Assembly: GCA_022841625.1 (NCBI GenBank)
Contig: JALHRD010000018.1
Coordinates: forward strand, 52,872 to 116,871
Direction: 5' to 3'
Length of the DNA stretch: 64,000 nucleotides
Origin: Xanthobacteraceae bacterium
GTDB lineage: Bacteria; Pseudomonadota; Alphaproteobacteria; Rhizobiales; Xanthobacteraceae
The notes beneath the pieces were generated by a model that worked only from the letters and a program-made list of their open reading frames with translations, ran no database searches and was not told the origin of the DNA. Shown here one piece after another: positions 19,872-27,454 of the stretch (positions are counted from its first letter, which is position 1; each line of letters starts with the position of its first letter). Position numbers and translations under genes: made by a program.

Positions 19872-20105
19872 CTAGCGACCCTTGGCCCAGCGCTTTTTGG
19901 CAGCGAGACGGGCAATTTCCTTGCGCCGTCGAGGTGATAGAGCTGCTGCCCGCGCCTTGCCGCCCTTCAACCCGCCACTGCGCGCGAACCGGGTTGCCGG
20001 AGTGTCTTCGGGCGGTGGCGGTTCCGCAACGTTGCCCGTCGCCAAATCCACGACGAACTTGGCCAACTGGCCCGGATCGCGTGGTCTCTTTGGTCGCTTG
20101 TCCAT
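19872..20105 (-). CDS. Small basic hypothetical protein, transposon cargo
   Basis: This 77-residue, Lys/Arg/Ala-rich protein begins MDKRPKRPRDPGQLAKFVVD and ends with LSPRRRKEIARLAAKKRWAK. The C-terminal pattern GGLKGGKARAAALS-EIA-AA--RW occurs in many short alphaproteobacterial proteins of unknown function, sometimes annotated as histone-like; nucleic-acid binding is plausible but unproven. It is the first gene of the leftward cargo set of the IS1-like element, 59 bp upstream of the Ntn hydrolase. Confidence 0.65.
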   Translation of the reverse strand: MDKRPKRPRDPGQLAKFVVDLATGNVAEPPPPEDTPATRFARSGGLKGGKARAAALSPRRRKEIARLAAKKRWAKGR

Positions 20106-20180
20106 CCACCTAATATGCCTCCCACACCCGCGCTTTCCTAGGGCTCGTCAATAGGACTGAAATCAAACTGACCCACTACC

Positions 20181-20188
20181 AGTGCTTG
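20181..20188. repeat. Target-site duplication, copy 2 of 3 (AGTGCTTG)
   Basis: The octamer forms the exact junction between the two transposons: it is the right flank of the IS1-like element and the left flank of the IS1595-like element. Confidence 0.85.
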
Positions 20189-20259
20189 GCCATTTATCCC
20201 TTTACAGCAAGTAACTCTTGGAGTAGAATTGCCCTCAATCGCAGGTATGGGGTAGCACC

Positions 20260-21150
20260 GTGGCCAAATACACATTCAAAGAGTTTCAAGCCGAGTATCC
20301 AACTGACGCGCATTGCCTCGCCAAGTTGATGGAAATCAACTACGGCGGGACCGAAATCACATGTCCGGGCTGCGGGGTCGAAAAGGCCAAGTTTCACCCC
20401 ATGAGCAAGCGGAGGGCCTTCGCCTGCCAGGAGTGCGGTCATCACGTTTACCCGGCCGCTGGAACGATCTTTCACAAGTCGCGGACCAACCTAACTAAGT
20501 GGTTTTTCGCGATGTACCTGATGACCAGCACGCGACACGGCGTGGCCGCCAAAGAAATCGAGCGGCAGATCGGCGTGACCTACAAGTGTGCGTGGCGCAT
20601 GTGCCACGAACTCCGCAAACTCATGTCCAGCGCGGACTACGGCGGCCCATTGTCGGGCCACGTCGAGGTGGACGAAACTTGGGTCGGTGGCGTTAACCGC
20701 AAAGGCGGCAAAGGGCAGGGCAAGCGCCGCTCGAAAAAGACGATCGTCATGGGCATGGTAGAACGCGACGGAATGATGCGCGCCGGTCCTGTCCCTGACG
20801 ATACTCAATTCACGCTAGAGCCGATCATTCTCGAAAACGTAACGGAGGGCAGCGCCATTACGACCGATGGGCATCTATCCTACGGTGATCTTAGGCGCAC
20901 CTACCGGCACACTGTGATTAACCACTCTGCCGGCGAATACGCTCGCGGCATACACCACACAAACACAATCGAGGGACATTGGTCGCAGTTGAAGCGTTCA
21001 ATCAAGGGAACGCACGTCCAGATTTCATCGAAACACGCTTGGAAATATATCGGTGAGTTTACCTATCGCCGAAATTTCCGTGACTCACATTCAATGATGT
21101 TCAATCGTCTTGTTTCGGCTTTCGCGCTGCCTCGTTTAGTAGAGACGTGA
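20260..21150 (+). CDS. IS1595-family transposase (ISXO2-like)
   Basis: This 296-residue transposase starts with GTG at 20260. It has an N-terminal zinc ribbon (Cys35, Cys38, Cys56, Cys59), a short helix-turn-helix region (about 88-118), and an ISXO2-type DDE domain with Asp138 (VEVDETWVGG), Asp203 (ITTDGHLSY) and Glu238 (TNTIEGHWSQLKR). Its last 50 bp overlap the convergent peptidase gene. It appears full length. Confidence 0.9.
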   Translation: MAKYTFKEFQAEYPTDAHCLAKLMEINYGGTEITCPGCGVEKAKFHPMSKRRAFACQECGHHVYPAAGTIFHKSRTNLTKWFFAMYLMTSTRHGVAAKEIERQIGVTYKCAWRMCHELRKLMSSADYGGPLSGHVEVDETWVGGVNRKGGKGQGKRRSKKTIVMGMVERDGMMRAGPVPDDTQFTLEPIILENVTEGSAITTDGHLSYGDLRRTYRHTVINHSAGEYARGIHHTNTIEGHWSQLKRSIKGTHVQISSKHAWKYIGEFTYRRNFRDSHSMMFNRLVSAFALPRLVET

Positions 21151-22156
21151 AATCCTCTCGGTGCGTGGGGTTCGCATCGCTGGCAGGAGGGGCGGCTGAC
21201 TGCGGCACCGCCGCGCCGCGAAATTTCTGATGCAGTCCTGCGTCGATCGCGGCGCGACGTTTCTTAAGTTCGGGCATGTACAATACCTTTCTGATTTCGG
21301 ATGCTGGACAAACGAGGCTCATCCCGCTCCAGCCAAGAACTGATTTCGGGTTAATCATCGCCGCTGCCGGCGGGGTTGACTGACTCATGTCCCTCACGCC
21401 CCATTCCTCGGGAAACTGCCCCCACAATATGCCGAGCAGCTTCATGAGATGGCCACCCGACATCAGCGTATTTGCATTGCCGAAAATGGATCCCGCAGTT
21501 CGGTAGACAAAGACCGGGCTTCCTGAGAAACCGGTACGCGAATGCATATCGACGACTATTGAGTTACCCAGATAGCCACTGAATTGCGGAACAGCGGCGT
21601 TCATCATGCTTATGTTGCCAAATCGCATCGATGGACTGTTCGCTTCAACGCCATCGTAGTCGATGAACCGACCCAGCATAAACACATCCTCACCAGCATT
21701 GATCTCATGATGTGCCTTTTCCTCATCAGAGAGAAAGAAGCTGGCCACGTCCAAAGCCTCGGCCTTATGCACGCCCCGTTTTAGATCAATCGGAATGACA
21801 GCAATATCCGCTCCTGGTGCTAGGAATTGCCATTCGGCCGGATCGAATTCGAAGATATCAGGCTTGCCGTTTACCGAATTAACCCGGACCACGGGGCACG
21901 GCGAAAGCTCCCTTGTATTGCCACACGCCACGTGTCGATTCGTAACCGCGTAGATGTGGTGGTAGCAATCCGGGTATGTCTCTGACGGAATGGCAACAAA
22001 AAAGCCGGTGCCTCCCGCCCGCGTCCCCGCCGCAGCCGAAGCCTCGTCGGGGTATAGGAAGAATACGATATCCAGCAGGTAGTGATATTTGCCTAATTTC
22101 GGCATTCCGACCGTCGCCCAGCGGGTGTAGGGCGTTCCATTGGTGGTATGCGCCAT
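21101..22156 (-). CDS. Trypsin-like serine peptidase, transposon cargo
   Basis: The 351-residue protein read from the ATG at 22156 has a chymotrypsin-fold triad: His75 (AVTNRHVAC), Asp117 (GADIAVIPID) and Ser211 (GFSGSP, matching GNSGGP). A GTGFFVAIP strand precedes the His. No signal peptide or transmembrane helix is seen, so it probably acts in the cytoplasm. The frame is open to an ATG at 22267, but that start lies outside the transposon edge and would put the terminal repeat in the protein, so 22156 is preferred; a start between them is possible. The 3' end overlaps the transposase gene by 50 bp. Substrate is unknown. Confidence 0.7.
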   Translation of the reverse strand: MAHTTNGTPYTRWATVGMPKLGKYHYLLDIVFFLYPDEASAAAGTRAGGTGFFVAIPSETYPDCYHHIYAVTNRHVACGNTRELSPCPVVRVNSVNGKPDIFEFDPAEWQFLAPGADIAVIPIDLKRGVHKAEALDVASFFLSDEEKAHHEINAGEDVFMLGRFIDYDGVEANSPSMRFGNISMMNAAVPQFSGYLGNSIVVDMHSRTGFSGSPVFVYRTAGSIFGNANTLMSGGHLMKLLGILWGQFPEEWGVRDMSQSTPPAAAMINPKSVLGWSGMSLVCPASEIRKVLYMPELKKRRAAIDAGLHQKFRGAAVPQSAAPPASDANPTHREDFTSLLNEAARKPKQDD

Positions 22157-22255
22157 GACCGGTCGGCGATCAAATTGAACCGCACTGCCGGGCGTAAGCG
22201 GCACTAACCTCGGAAATAGGTCACAATCGTTACTTGTCGTCAAGGTATACACCGT

Positions 22256-22263
22256 AGTGCTTG
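22256..22263. repeat. Target-site duplication, copy 3 of 3 (AGTGCTTG)
   Basis: The octamer ends in TTG, the first three bases of the TTGACA -35 hexamer at 22261-22266. Duplication of the target therefore left the promoter intact. Confidence 0.82.
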
Positions 22264-22302
22264 ACATAAGAACATAAAGTGAACTATGTTCTTTCTTCGT
22301 TC
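22261..22302 (+). promoter_or_regulatory. SOS promoter with two LexA operators
   Basis: TTGACA (22261-22266), an 18 bp spacer and TATGTT (22285-22290) form a sigma-70 type promoter. Two alphaproteobacterial LexA boxes overlay it: GAAC-N7-GAAC at 22270-22284, filling the spacer, and GTTC-N7-GTTC at 22288-22302, covering the -10 and start region. The first is the complement-strand form of the second. This geometry predicts tight LexA repression of the small gene that follows. Confidence 0.8.
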
Positions 22303-22321
22303 TAATCGGAGGAGAGCTAAG

Positions 22322-22423
22322 ATGTTCCGTGCTTTGATGGAAGAGGCGGCTGCGCTGACGTCGCTCGCGTTGTTTATTGGAATGGTGGTGATCTGGGCGC
22401 AGGTCCTGGCCACGCTGTGAGGG
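22322..22423 (+). CDS. 32-residue SOS-controlled membrane protein (SidA-like candidate)
   Basis: An ATG at 22322 sits 7 bases after a strong Shine-Dalgarno (GGAGGAG, 22308-22314). The frame encodes 32 residues, starting MFRALMEEAAALTSL, then a single hydrophobic helix at about residues 12-30 and a short tail ending WAQVLATL. Codon use is like the backbone. It lies directly downstream of a promoter with two LexA boxes, so it should be induced by DNA damage. Caulobacter SidA is a 29-residue, LexA-controlled inner-membrane division inhibitor; size, topology and control agree, although I claim no sequence homology. Function is inferred. Confidence 0.7.
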
Positions 22424-22676
22424 GCGCTACGGTGATATGCGCTCATTTGCTGTAAGAGTGTAAGAAAAAACACTCATGTCATTGATTAAATGGAATAATT
22501 TCAACTTGTTGCGATCTTACAGTGCGGGTTTTCGCGGTGTAAGACTGTAAGAAGCTGGGAAGCGGGATCTGGGGATAAGGCGCGCGCCCGGCTGACTGGC
22601 ACCTGTCCCCGGTGTCATTGGTGGACAGGGGCGGGGCCGATCCGCACGATCCCCGTGGCAGATTCGCGAGCACCTG
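22424..22676. other. Intergenic region before dnaE
   Basis: No gene is seen in these 253 bp. They contain a repeated motif, TGTAAGAGTGTAAGAA (22451-22466) and TGTAAGACTGTAAGAA (22539-22554), with an inverted TCTTACAGT between them (22515-22523). There is also a hairpin with 7 bp arms CCTGTCC (22602-22608) and GGACAGG (22623-22629). The stretch is AT-rich at 22465-22510 and may hold the dnaE promoter. Confidence 0.6.
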
Positions 22677-25600
22677 ATGACAGACCCCGGTTTCGTACAC
22701 CTCCACGTCCATTCGTCCTATTCGCTGCTGGAGGGCGCGCTGCCGATTGTGCGGCTGGCCGAACTCGCCAAGGCCGATTATCAGCCGGCGCTGGCCCTGA
22801 CCGACACCGACAACATGTTCGGCGCGCTCGAATTTTCGGAAAAGCTCGCGGGCTCTGGTGTGCAGCCGATTATCGGCTGCGCGCTCGCGGTCGATTTTGG
22901 CGATCAGGACAATGGCGCGCGCCACAATCCCGCGGCGGTTCCGCGCCAGCGTATCGTGCTGCTGGCAGCGCGCGAGGCCGGCTATCGCAGTTTGATGCGG
23001 CTGAGCTCCCGGGCGTTTCTCGAAACCCCGCCGAATGAACCGCCGCATATCAAGCTGGCATGGCTTGCCGGCGAGACCGACGGCGTCATTGCGCTGACCG
23101 GAGGACCCGGTGGTCCGCTCGATGGCGCTATCGCAGCCGGTAATTCGACGCTGGCGGCGGAGCGCTGCGCTGCGCTCGGAAGATTATTCGGCGATCGTCT
23201 CTATATCGAGCTGCAACGCCACGGCATTGAAAGCGAACGCAACGCCGAGGTGGCGCTCATCGAACTGGCCTATGCCAAAGGCATTCCGCTGGTCGCAACC
23301 AACGAGCCCTATTTCGCGATGCGGGAGGACTTTGAGGCGCATGACGCGCTGATCGCGATTGCCGAAGGCCGGATGATTGCCGACAGCGATCGCCGTCAGC
23401 TCACAGCCGAGCACCGTTTCAAGACCCGCGCTGAAATGGCGGCTTTGTTTATCGACCTGCCGGAGGCGGTCGCTGCGACGGTTGAGATTGCGCAGCGATG
23501 CGCCCACCGGCCGCAGACGTTGGCGCCGATCCTGCCGCGCTTTTCCGGGGGCAAAGGTCAAAAAGGCCAAAAGGCATCTGACGAAACCGCCGAATTGCGC
23601 CGGCAGGCGGCGGAAGGTTTGGAGCATCGCCTGGCCACGCACGGGCCGGCCGCTGGCCGTAGCGCGGAGGATTATCGCGAGCGCTTGGAGTTCGAGCTTG
23701 GCGTCATCGCGGGGATGAAATATCCCGGCTACTTCCTGATCGTTGCCGATTTCATCAAATGGGCGAAGTCGGAGGGCATCCCGGTCGGCCCCGGCCGTGG
23801 CTCCGGCGCCGGTTCGCTGGTTGCCTATGCGTTGACCATCACCGATCTCGACCCGATCCGCTTTGGCCTGCTGTTCGAGCGCTTTCTCAATCCCGAGCGC
23901 GTGTCGATGCCGGACTTCGACATCGACTTCTGCCAGGACCGTCGCGACGAAGTGATCCGCTATGTGCAGGCCAAATACGGCCACGATCGGGTGGCGCAGA
24001 TCATCACCTTCGGCACGCTGCAGGCGCGCGGCGTGCTGCGCGATGTCGGCCGCGTGTTGCAGATGCCTTATGGCCAGGTCGACAAGCTCTGCAAGCTGGT
24101 GCCGCAGAACCCGACCAATCCGGTGACGCTCAAGCGCGCCATTGAGGATGAACCGCGCCTGCAAGCCGAGAGCGAGCGCGATCCGGTGGTGCGGCGCGCT
24201 TTCGACATCGCGCAGAAGCTCGAGGGCCTGCACCGCCATGCTTCCACGCATGCCGCCGGCATTGTGATCGGCGAACGTCCGCTCAACGAATTGGTGCCGC
24301 TTTATCGCGATCCGAAATCCAATATGCCGGTGACCCAGTTCAACATGAAATGGGTGGAGCCGGCCGGGCTGGTGAAATTCGATTTTCTCGGCCTCAAGAC
24401 TTTGACCGTGCTGAAAACCGCGGTGGCGCTGCTGGACAAGCGCGGCGTTAAGGTCGATCTGGCGTCGATCCCGCTGGACGATGAAAAGACCTATGCGCTG
24501 CTCGCGCGCGCCGAGGCGGTGGGCGTCTTTCAACTGGAAAGTCAGGGCATGCGGCGCGCGCTGCTCGACATGCGCCCCGACCGGTTTGAAGACATCATCG
24601 CGCTGGTCGCGCTCTATCGACCGGGTCCGATGGCGAACATCCCGACCTATTGCGCGCGCAAGCACCGCATGGAGGAGCCCGACTATATCCACCCCAAGCT
24701 CGAACCGATCCTGCGCGAAACTTTCGGCGTCATTGTCTATCAGGAACAGGTGATGCAGGCCGCGCAGATCCTGGCCGGCTATACGCTGGGGCAAGCCGAT
24801 CTGTTGCGCCGCGCCATGGGCAAGAAAATCCGCAAGGAGATGCAGGAGCAGCGGGCCGATTTCGTCAAAGGCGCGACCGAGCGCGGCATCGAGCGCCAGC
24901 ACGCCGATGCGATCTTCGATCTGCTCGAACGCTTTGCGGAATATGGCTTCAACAAGAGCCACGCCGCCGCCTATGCGCTGGTCGCCTACCAGACCGCGTA
25001 TATGAAGGCGAATTATCCGGTCGAGTTCTTGGCGGCGTCGATGACGCTCGATATGGGCAATACCGACAAATTGTCGGAATTCCGCACCGAAGCCGAGCGG
25101 CTCGGCATTAAGGTCGTGCCGCCGTCGGTCAACCGTTCGGGCGTCGCTTTCGATGTCGAAGGCGGCGCGATCACCTATTCCTTGGCGGCGCTGAAGGGCG
25201 TCGGCGCGCAAGCCGTCGAGGCGATCGTTGCGGCGCGCGACGGCAGACCGTTTGTCGAACTGTCCGACTTCGCCGGTCGGATCAATCCGCGCGCCGTCAA
25301 CAAGCGCGTTTTGGAAAGCCTTGCCGCTTCCGGTGCATTCGATGAATTGGAAGGCAATCGCGCGCGCGCCTTAGCCGCCGTGGACACGATCCTGGCCTCG
25401 GCTCAGCGCGCCCATGAATCGGCCGCGGTCGGGCAGTCGGAATTGTTCGGCGGGCCGTCGGCGCGCACGCCCTTGGTGTTGCCGTCGGTTGAAGCGTGGC
25501 CGCCGGCCGAACGCCTGCAAAAAGAATTCGACGCCATCGGCTTCTTTTTGTCCGGCCATCCGCTCGACGATTACGCCGCGACGCTCAAGCGCTTGCGTGT

Positions 25601-26147
25601 GCAGTCATGGGTGGAGTTCGTTCGCAGCGTCAAATCCGGCGCCAGCGCCGGCCGTGTCGCCGGTTCGGTGGTTTCGCGCCAGGAGCGGCGCACCCGCACC
25701 GGCAGCAAGATGGGGATTATCGGTCTGTCCGATCCGTCCGGGCATTACGAGGCGGTGCTGTTTTCCGAGGGGCTGGCGCAATTCCGCGACCAGCTTGAGC
25801 CGGGCCGGGCACTGCTGTTGGGATTGTCGGCGGAATTGCAGGGCGACGACGTGCGCGCCCGCATTCAGAGCGTCGAGTCGCTCGATGACGCCGCGTCGAA
25901 GCTCCAAAAGGGGCTGCGGGTGTTTCTGCGCGACGCCAAGCCGATTGAAAGCGTCGCCAAGCGGCTGCAAGCGCCGGCGGCGTCGCGTGCGCGCCCGGAC
26001 AAGGCCGACGGCGAGGTCTCGATGGTGTTGATCCTGCCGGAGGGAACCGAGGTCGAAGTGAAGCTGCCGGGTCGCTTCAAAGTGTCGCCCCAGATCGCCG
26101 GCGCCATCAAGGCGATCCCGGGCGTGATTGAGGTGCAGGCGCTGTAG
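22677..26147 (+). CDS. dnaE: DNA polymerase III alpha subunit
   Basis: DnaE is the replicative polymerase catalytic subunit. The 1,156-residue protein starts with a PHP domain (HLHVHSSYSLLEGA at about residue 8), followed by the C-family palm and fingers with GPGRGSGAGSLVAYAL and the catalytic Asp pair in MPDFDIDFCQ. Next come a helix-hairpin-helix region (KGVGAQAVEAIV at about 840) and a C-terminal OB fold. Length fits DnaE1 rather than the error-prone ImuC/DnaE2. In the ancestral order it would lie just after lolD and the SOS micro-gene, now separated from lolD by the two transposons. Confidence 0.97.
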   Translation: MTDPGFVHLHVHSSYSLLEGALPIVRLAELAKADYQPALALTDTDNMFGALEFSEKLAGSGVQPIIGCALAVDFGDQDNGARHNPAAVPRQRIVLLAAREAGYRSLMRLSSRAFLETPPNEPPHIKLAWLAGETDGVIALTGGPGGPLDGAIAAGNSTLAAERCAALGRLFGDRLYIELQRHGIESERNAEVALIELAYAKGIPLVATNEPYFAMREDFEAHDALIAIAEGRMIADSDRRQLTAEHRFKTRAEMAALFIDLPEAVAATVEIAQRCAHRPQTLAPILPRFSGGKGQKGQKASDETAELRRQAAEGLEHRLATHGPAAGRSAEDYRERLEFELGVIAGMKYPGYFLIVADFIKWAKSEGIPVGPGRGSGAGSLVAYALTITDLDPIRFGLLFERFLNPERVSMPDFDIDFCQDRRDEVIRYVQAKYGHDRVAQIITFGTLQARGVLRDVGRVLQMPYGQVDKLCKLVPQNPTNPVTLKRAIEDEPRLQAESERDPVVRRAFDIAQKLEGLHRHASTHAAGIVIGERPLNELVPLYRDPKSNMPVTQFNMKWVEPAGLVKFDFLGLKTLTVLKTAVALLDKRGVKVDLASIPLDDEKTYALLARAEAVGVFQLESQGMRRALLDMRPDRFEDIIALVALYRPGPMANIPTYCARKHRMEEPDYIHPKLEPILRETFGVIVYQEQVMQAAQILAGYTLGQADLLRRAMGKKIRKEMQEQRADFVKGATERGIERQHADAIFDLLERFAEYGFNKSHAAAYALVAYQTAYMKANYPVEFLAASMTLDMGNTDKLSEFRTEAERLGIKVVPPSVNRSGVAFDVEGGAITYSLAALKGVGAQAVEAIVAARDGRPFVELSDFAGRINPRAVNKRVLESLAASGAFDELEGNRARALAAVDTILASAQRAHESAAVGQSELFGGPSARTPLVLPSVEAWPPAERLQKEFDAIGFFLSGHPLDDYAATLKRLRVQSWVEFVRSVKSGASAGRVAGSVVSRQERRTRTGSKMGIIGLSDPSGHYEAVLFSEGLAQFRDQLEPGRALLLGLSAELQGDDVRARIQSVESLDDAASKLQKGLRVFLRDAKPIESVAKRLQAPAASRARPDKADGEVSMVLILPEGTEVEVKLPGRFKVSPQIAGAIKAIPGVIEVQAL

Positions 26148-26203
26148 TTTTCCTGGGACGTTGCCAACTTTACAGCCTCCCGGCGAGCCGCTACGGCTTT
26201 TGC

Positions 26204-27391
26204 ATGCAAACAGCCGCACAGCGGCCTTACCGCGTGGCGATCGTGGGCGGGGGTATCGGCGGGCTTACCGCCGCCGTTGCCCTGCATCAACGCGGATTCG
26301 ATGTTGCGGTCTACGAACGCTCGTCCAAGCTGGAAGAGGTCGGCGCCGGGCTTCAGGTTGGGCCGAACGGCGTCAAGGCGATCCGTGCGCTCGGGCTGTG
26401 GGAGAAATTCAGCGCCATCGCGTTCCAGCCGGTGAACCAGGTCTCGATCAAGTGGGACGATGCCAGCCTGCGTCATCGCGTGCCGCTTCGCTCGATAGCC
26501 GTCGAGCAATACGGCGCGCCCTATACGACATTGCATCGCGCCCACTTGCACGGCCTCTTGCGCGATGCGCTGCCGGACGGCGCCATCCATCTCAATGCCA
26601 ATTGCGTCGGTGCGACCTCGGTCGATCGCAGTGCGGTGGCGCGCTTTGCCGATGGCCGCGCGGTCGAGGCCGATGTGGTGATCGGCGCCGACGGCATCCG
26701 CTCCGCGATCCGCGCGCAATTGTTTGGCGCCGACAACCCGCGGTTCACCGAGCAGATGTGCTGGCGCTGCATGGTGCCGATGGAAAAGGTGCCGACCCGG
26801 ATTGGGCCGGGACTGTCGGTCGAACTGCCGCACGGCGAGTACCATGGCTGGATCGGTCCGAACGGCCATGTGATTTGCTATCCGATTGGCGACGGCTCGG
26901 TGCTCAATATTTTCGCCGGCCATGTCACCGACCAATGGGTCGAGGAATCTTGGTCGGCGCCCAGTTCGCAGGAAGAACTGCTGGCGGCTTACGAAGGCTG
27001 GAACGAAGCGCTGCTCGGGATGTTTCGCAATGTCCAGCACGTCTACAAATGGGGCATCTACGATCGCGATCCGATCCCGCAATGGACCAAGGGGCGCGTC
27101 ACGCTGCTGGGCGATGCCGCGCATCCGACCATGCCGACGCTCGCACAGGGCGGTAACATGGCGATCGAGGATGGCTATGTGATCGGGCGCATTTTTGATC
27201 GCCACCGCGATGACATTCACACCGCGCTCAAGGAATATGTCGCCGAGCGGCAGCCGCGCACGGCGCGCATCACGCTGCAATCGCGCCAGCAGTTCGCCAA
27301 CAATCGCAAAGTGCCGCCGCCGCCGTTCTTGGATCGCACCTGGATCTTTACCCACGATGTCACCAAACAGCCGGAGGTCCAGACGGCCTAA
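26204..27391 (+). CDS. FAD-dependent aromatic monooxygenase (group A)
   Basis: The 395-residue enzyme belongs to the flavoprotein hydroxylases that use NAD(P)H and oxygen to hydroxylate aromatic rings, such as salicylate and 6-hydroxynicotinate monooxygenases. Seen are the FAD-binding GGGIGG at residues 15-20, an IGADGIRSAIR stretch (the DG motif region) and GDAAHPTMPTLAQGGNMAIED at about 302 (the GD motif). Substrate cannot be deduced. The next gene is an isochorismatase-type hydrolase and the one after a Bug-type binding protein, so a catabolic role for an aromatic or N-heterocyclic acid is likely. A nicotinate-like route is one possibility, not established. Confidence 0.85.
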   Translation: MQTAAQRPYRVAIVGGGIGGLTAAVALHQRGFDVAVYERSSKLEEVGAGLQVGPNGVKAIRALGLWEKFSAIAFQPVNQVSIKWDDASLRHRVPLRSIAVEQYGAPYTTLHRAHLHGLLRDALPDGAIHLNANCVGATSVDRSAVARFADGRAVEADVVIGADGIRSAIRAQLFGADNPRFTEQMCWRCMVPMEKVPTRIGPGLSVELPHGEYHGWIGPNGHVICYPIGDGSVLNIFAGHVTDQWVEESWSAPSSQEELLAAYEGWNEALLGMFRNVQHVYKWGIYDRDPIPQWTKGRVTLLGDAAHPTMPTLAQGGNMAIEDGYVIGRIFDRHRDDIHTALKEYVAERQPRTARITLQSRQQFANNRKVPPPPFLDRTWIFTHDVTKQPEVQTA

Positions 27392-27454
27392 CAATGCGGT
27401 GGTCGGCAACGCACCACCGCAGTATCCTTAATCGTTGACAATGAGGAGACCGAA

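Larger units (their letters stand above)
17732..20180. mobile_element. IS1-like transposon carrying a proteasome-type hydrolase
   Basis: The 2,449 bp element is bounded by perfect 18 bp inverted repeats, GGTAGTGGGTCAGTTTGA at 17732-17749 and its complement at 20163-20180, with an 8 bp direct duplication outside (AGTGCTTG). An 8-9 bp duplication is usual for the IS1 family. Shifting each edge by one base would give a 10 bp duplication instead. All three genes inside run on the minus strand in the order 77-residue basic protein, Ntn hydrolase, transposase, so the last two are cargo beyond what a plain insertion sequence needs. The cargo is visibly more AT-rich than the backbone. Confidence 0.88.
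20189..22255. mobile_element. IS1595-like transposon carrying a serine peptidase
   Basis: The 2,067 bp between the second and third AGTGCTTG octamers has related ends. Aligning 20189 onward with the complement of 22255 backward gives 22 identities in 32 ungapped positions, including CAAGTAAC (8/8) and a TAT-CCTT-AC core. An 8 bp target duplication is the norm for the IS1595 family, matching the transposase inside. The outermost four bases match poorly, so the tips are less certain than the duplication. A convergent transposase and peptidase gene fill it. Confidence 0.75.

Noticed and set aside
22157..22267. Extended N-terminus of the trypsin-like peptidase from the ATG at 22267
   Set aside because: That start lies outside the transposon edge and abuts the SOS promoter; the extra residues would be encoded by the terminal inverted repeat and no ribosome-binding site is seen.
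20202..22455. TTACAGCAA / TTGCTGTAA as ends of the IS1595-like element
   Set aside because: The 9 bp match is shorter than the 22-of-32 match between 20189 and 22255, there is no flanking duplication, and it would place the SOS gene inside the element.
23184..25211. A 675-codon open frame on the minus strand
   Set aside because: It is exactly antisense to dnaE, lacks any recognisable domain and has the Arg/His/Gln-rich composition of a shadow frame in high-GC coding DNA.
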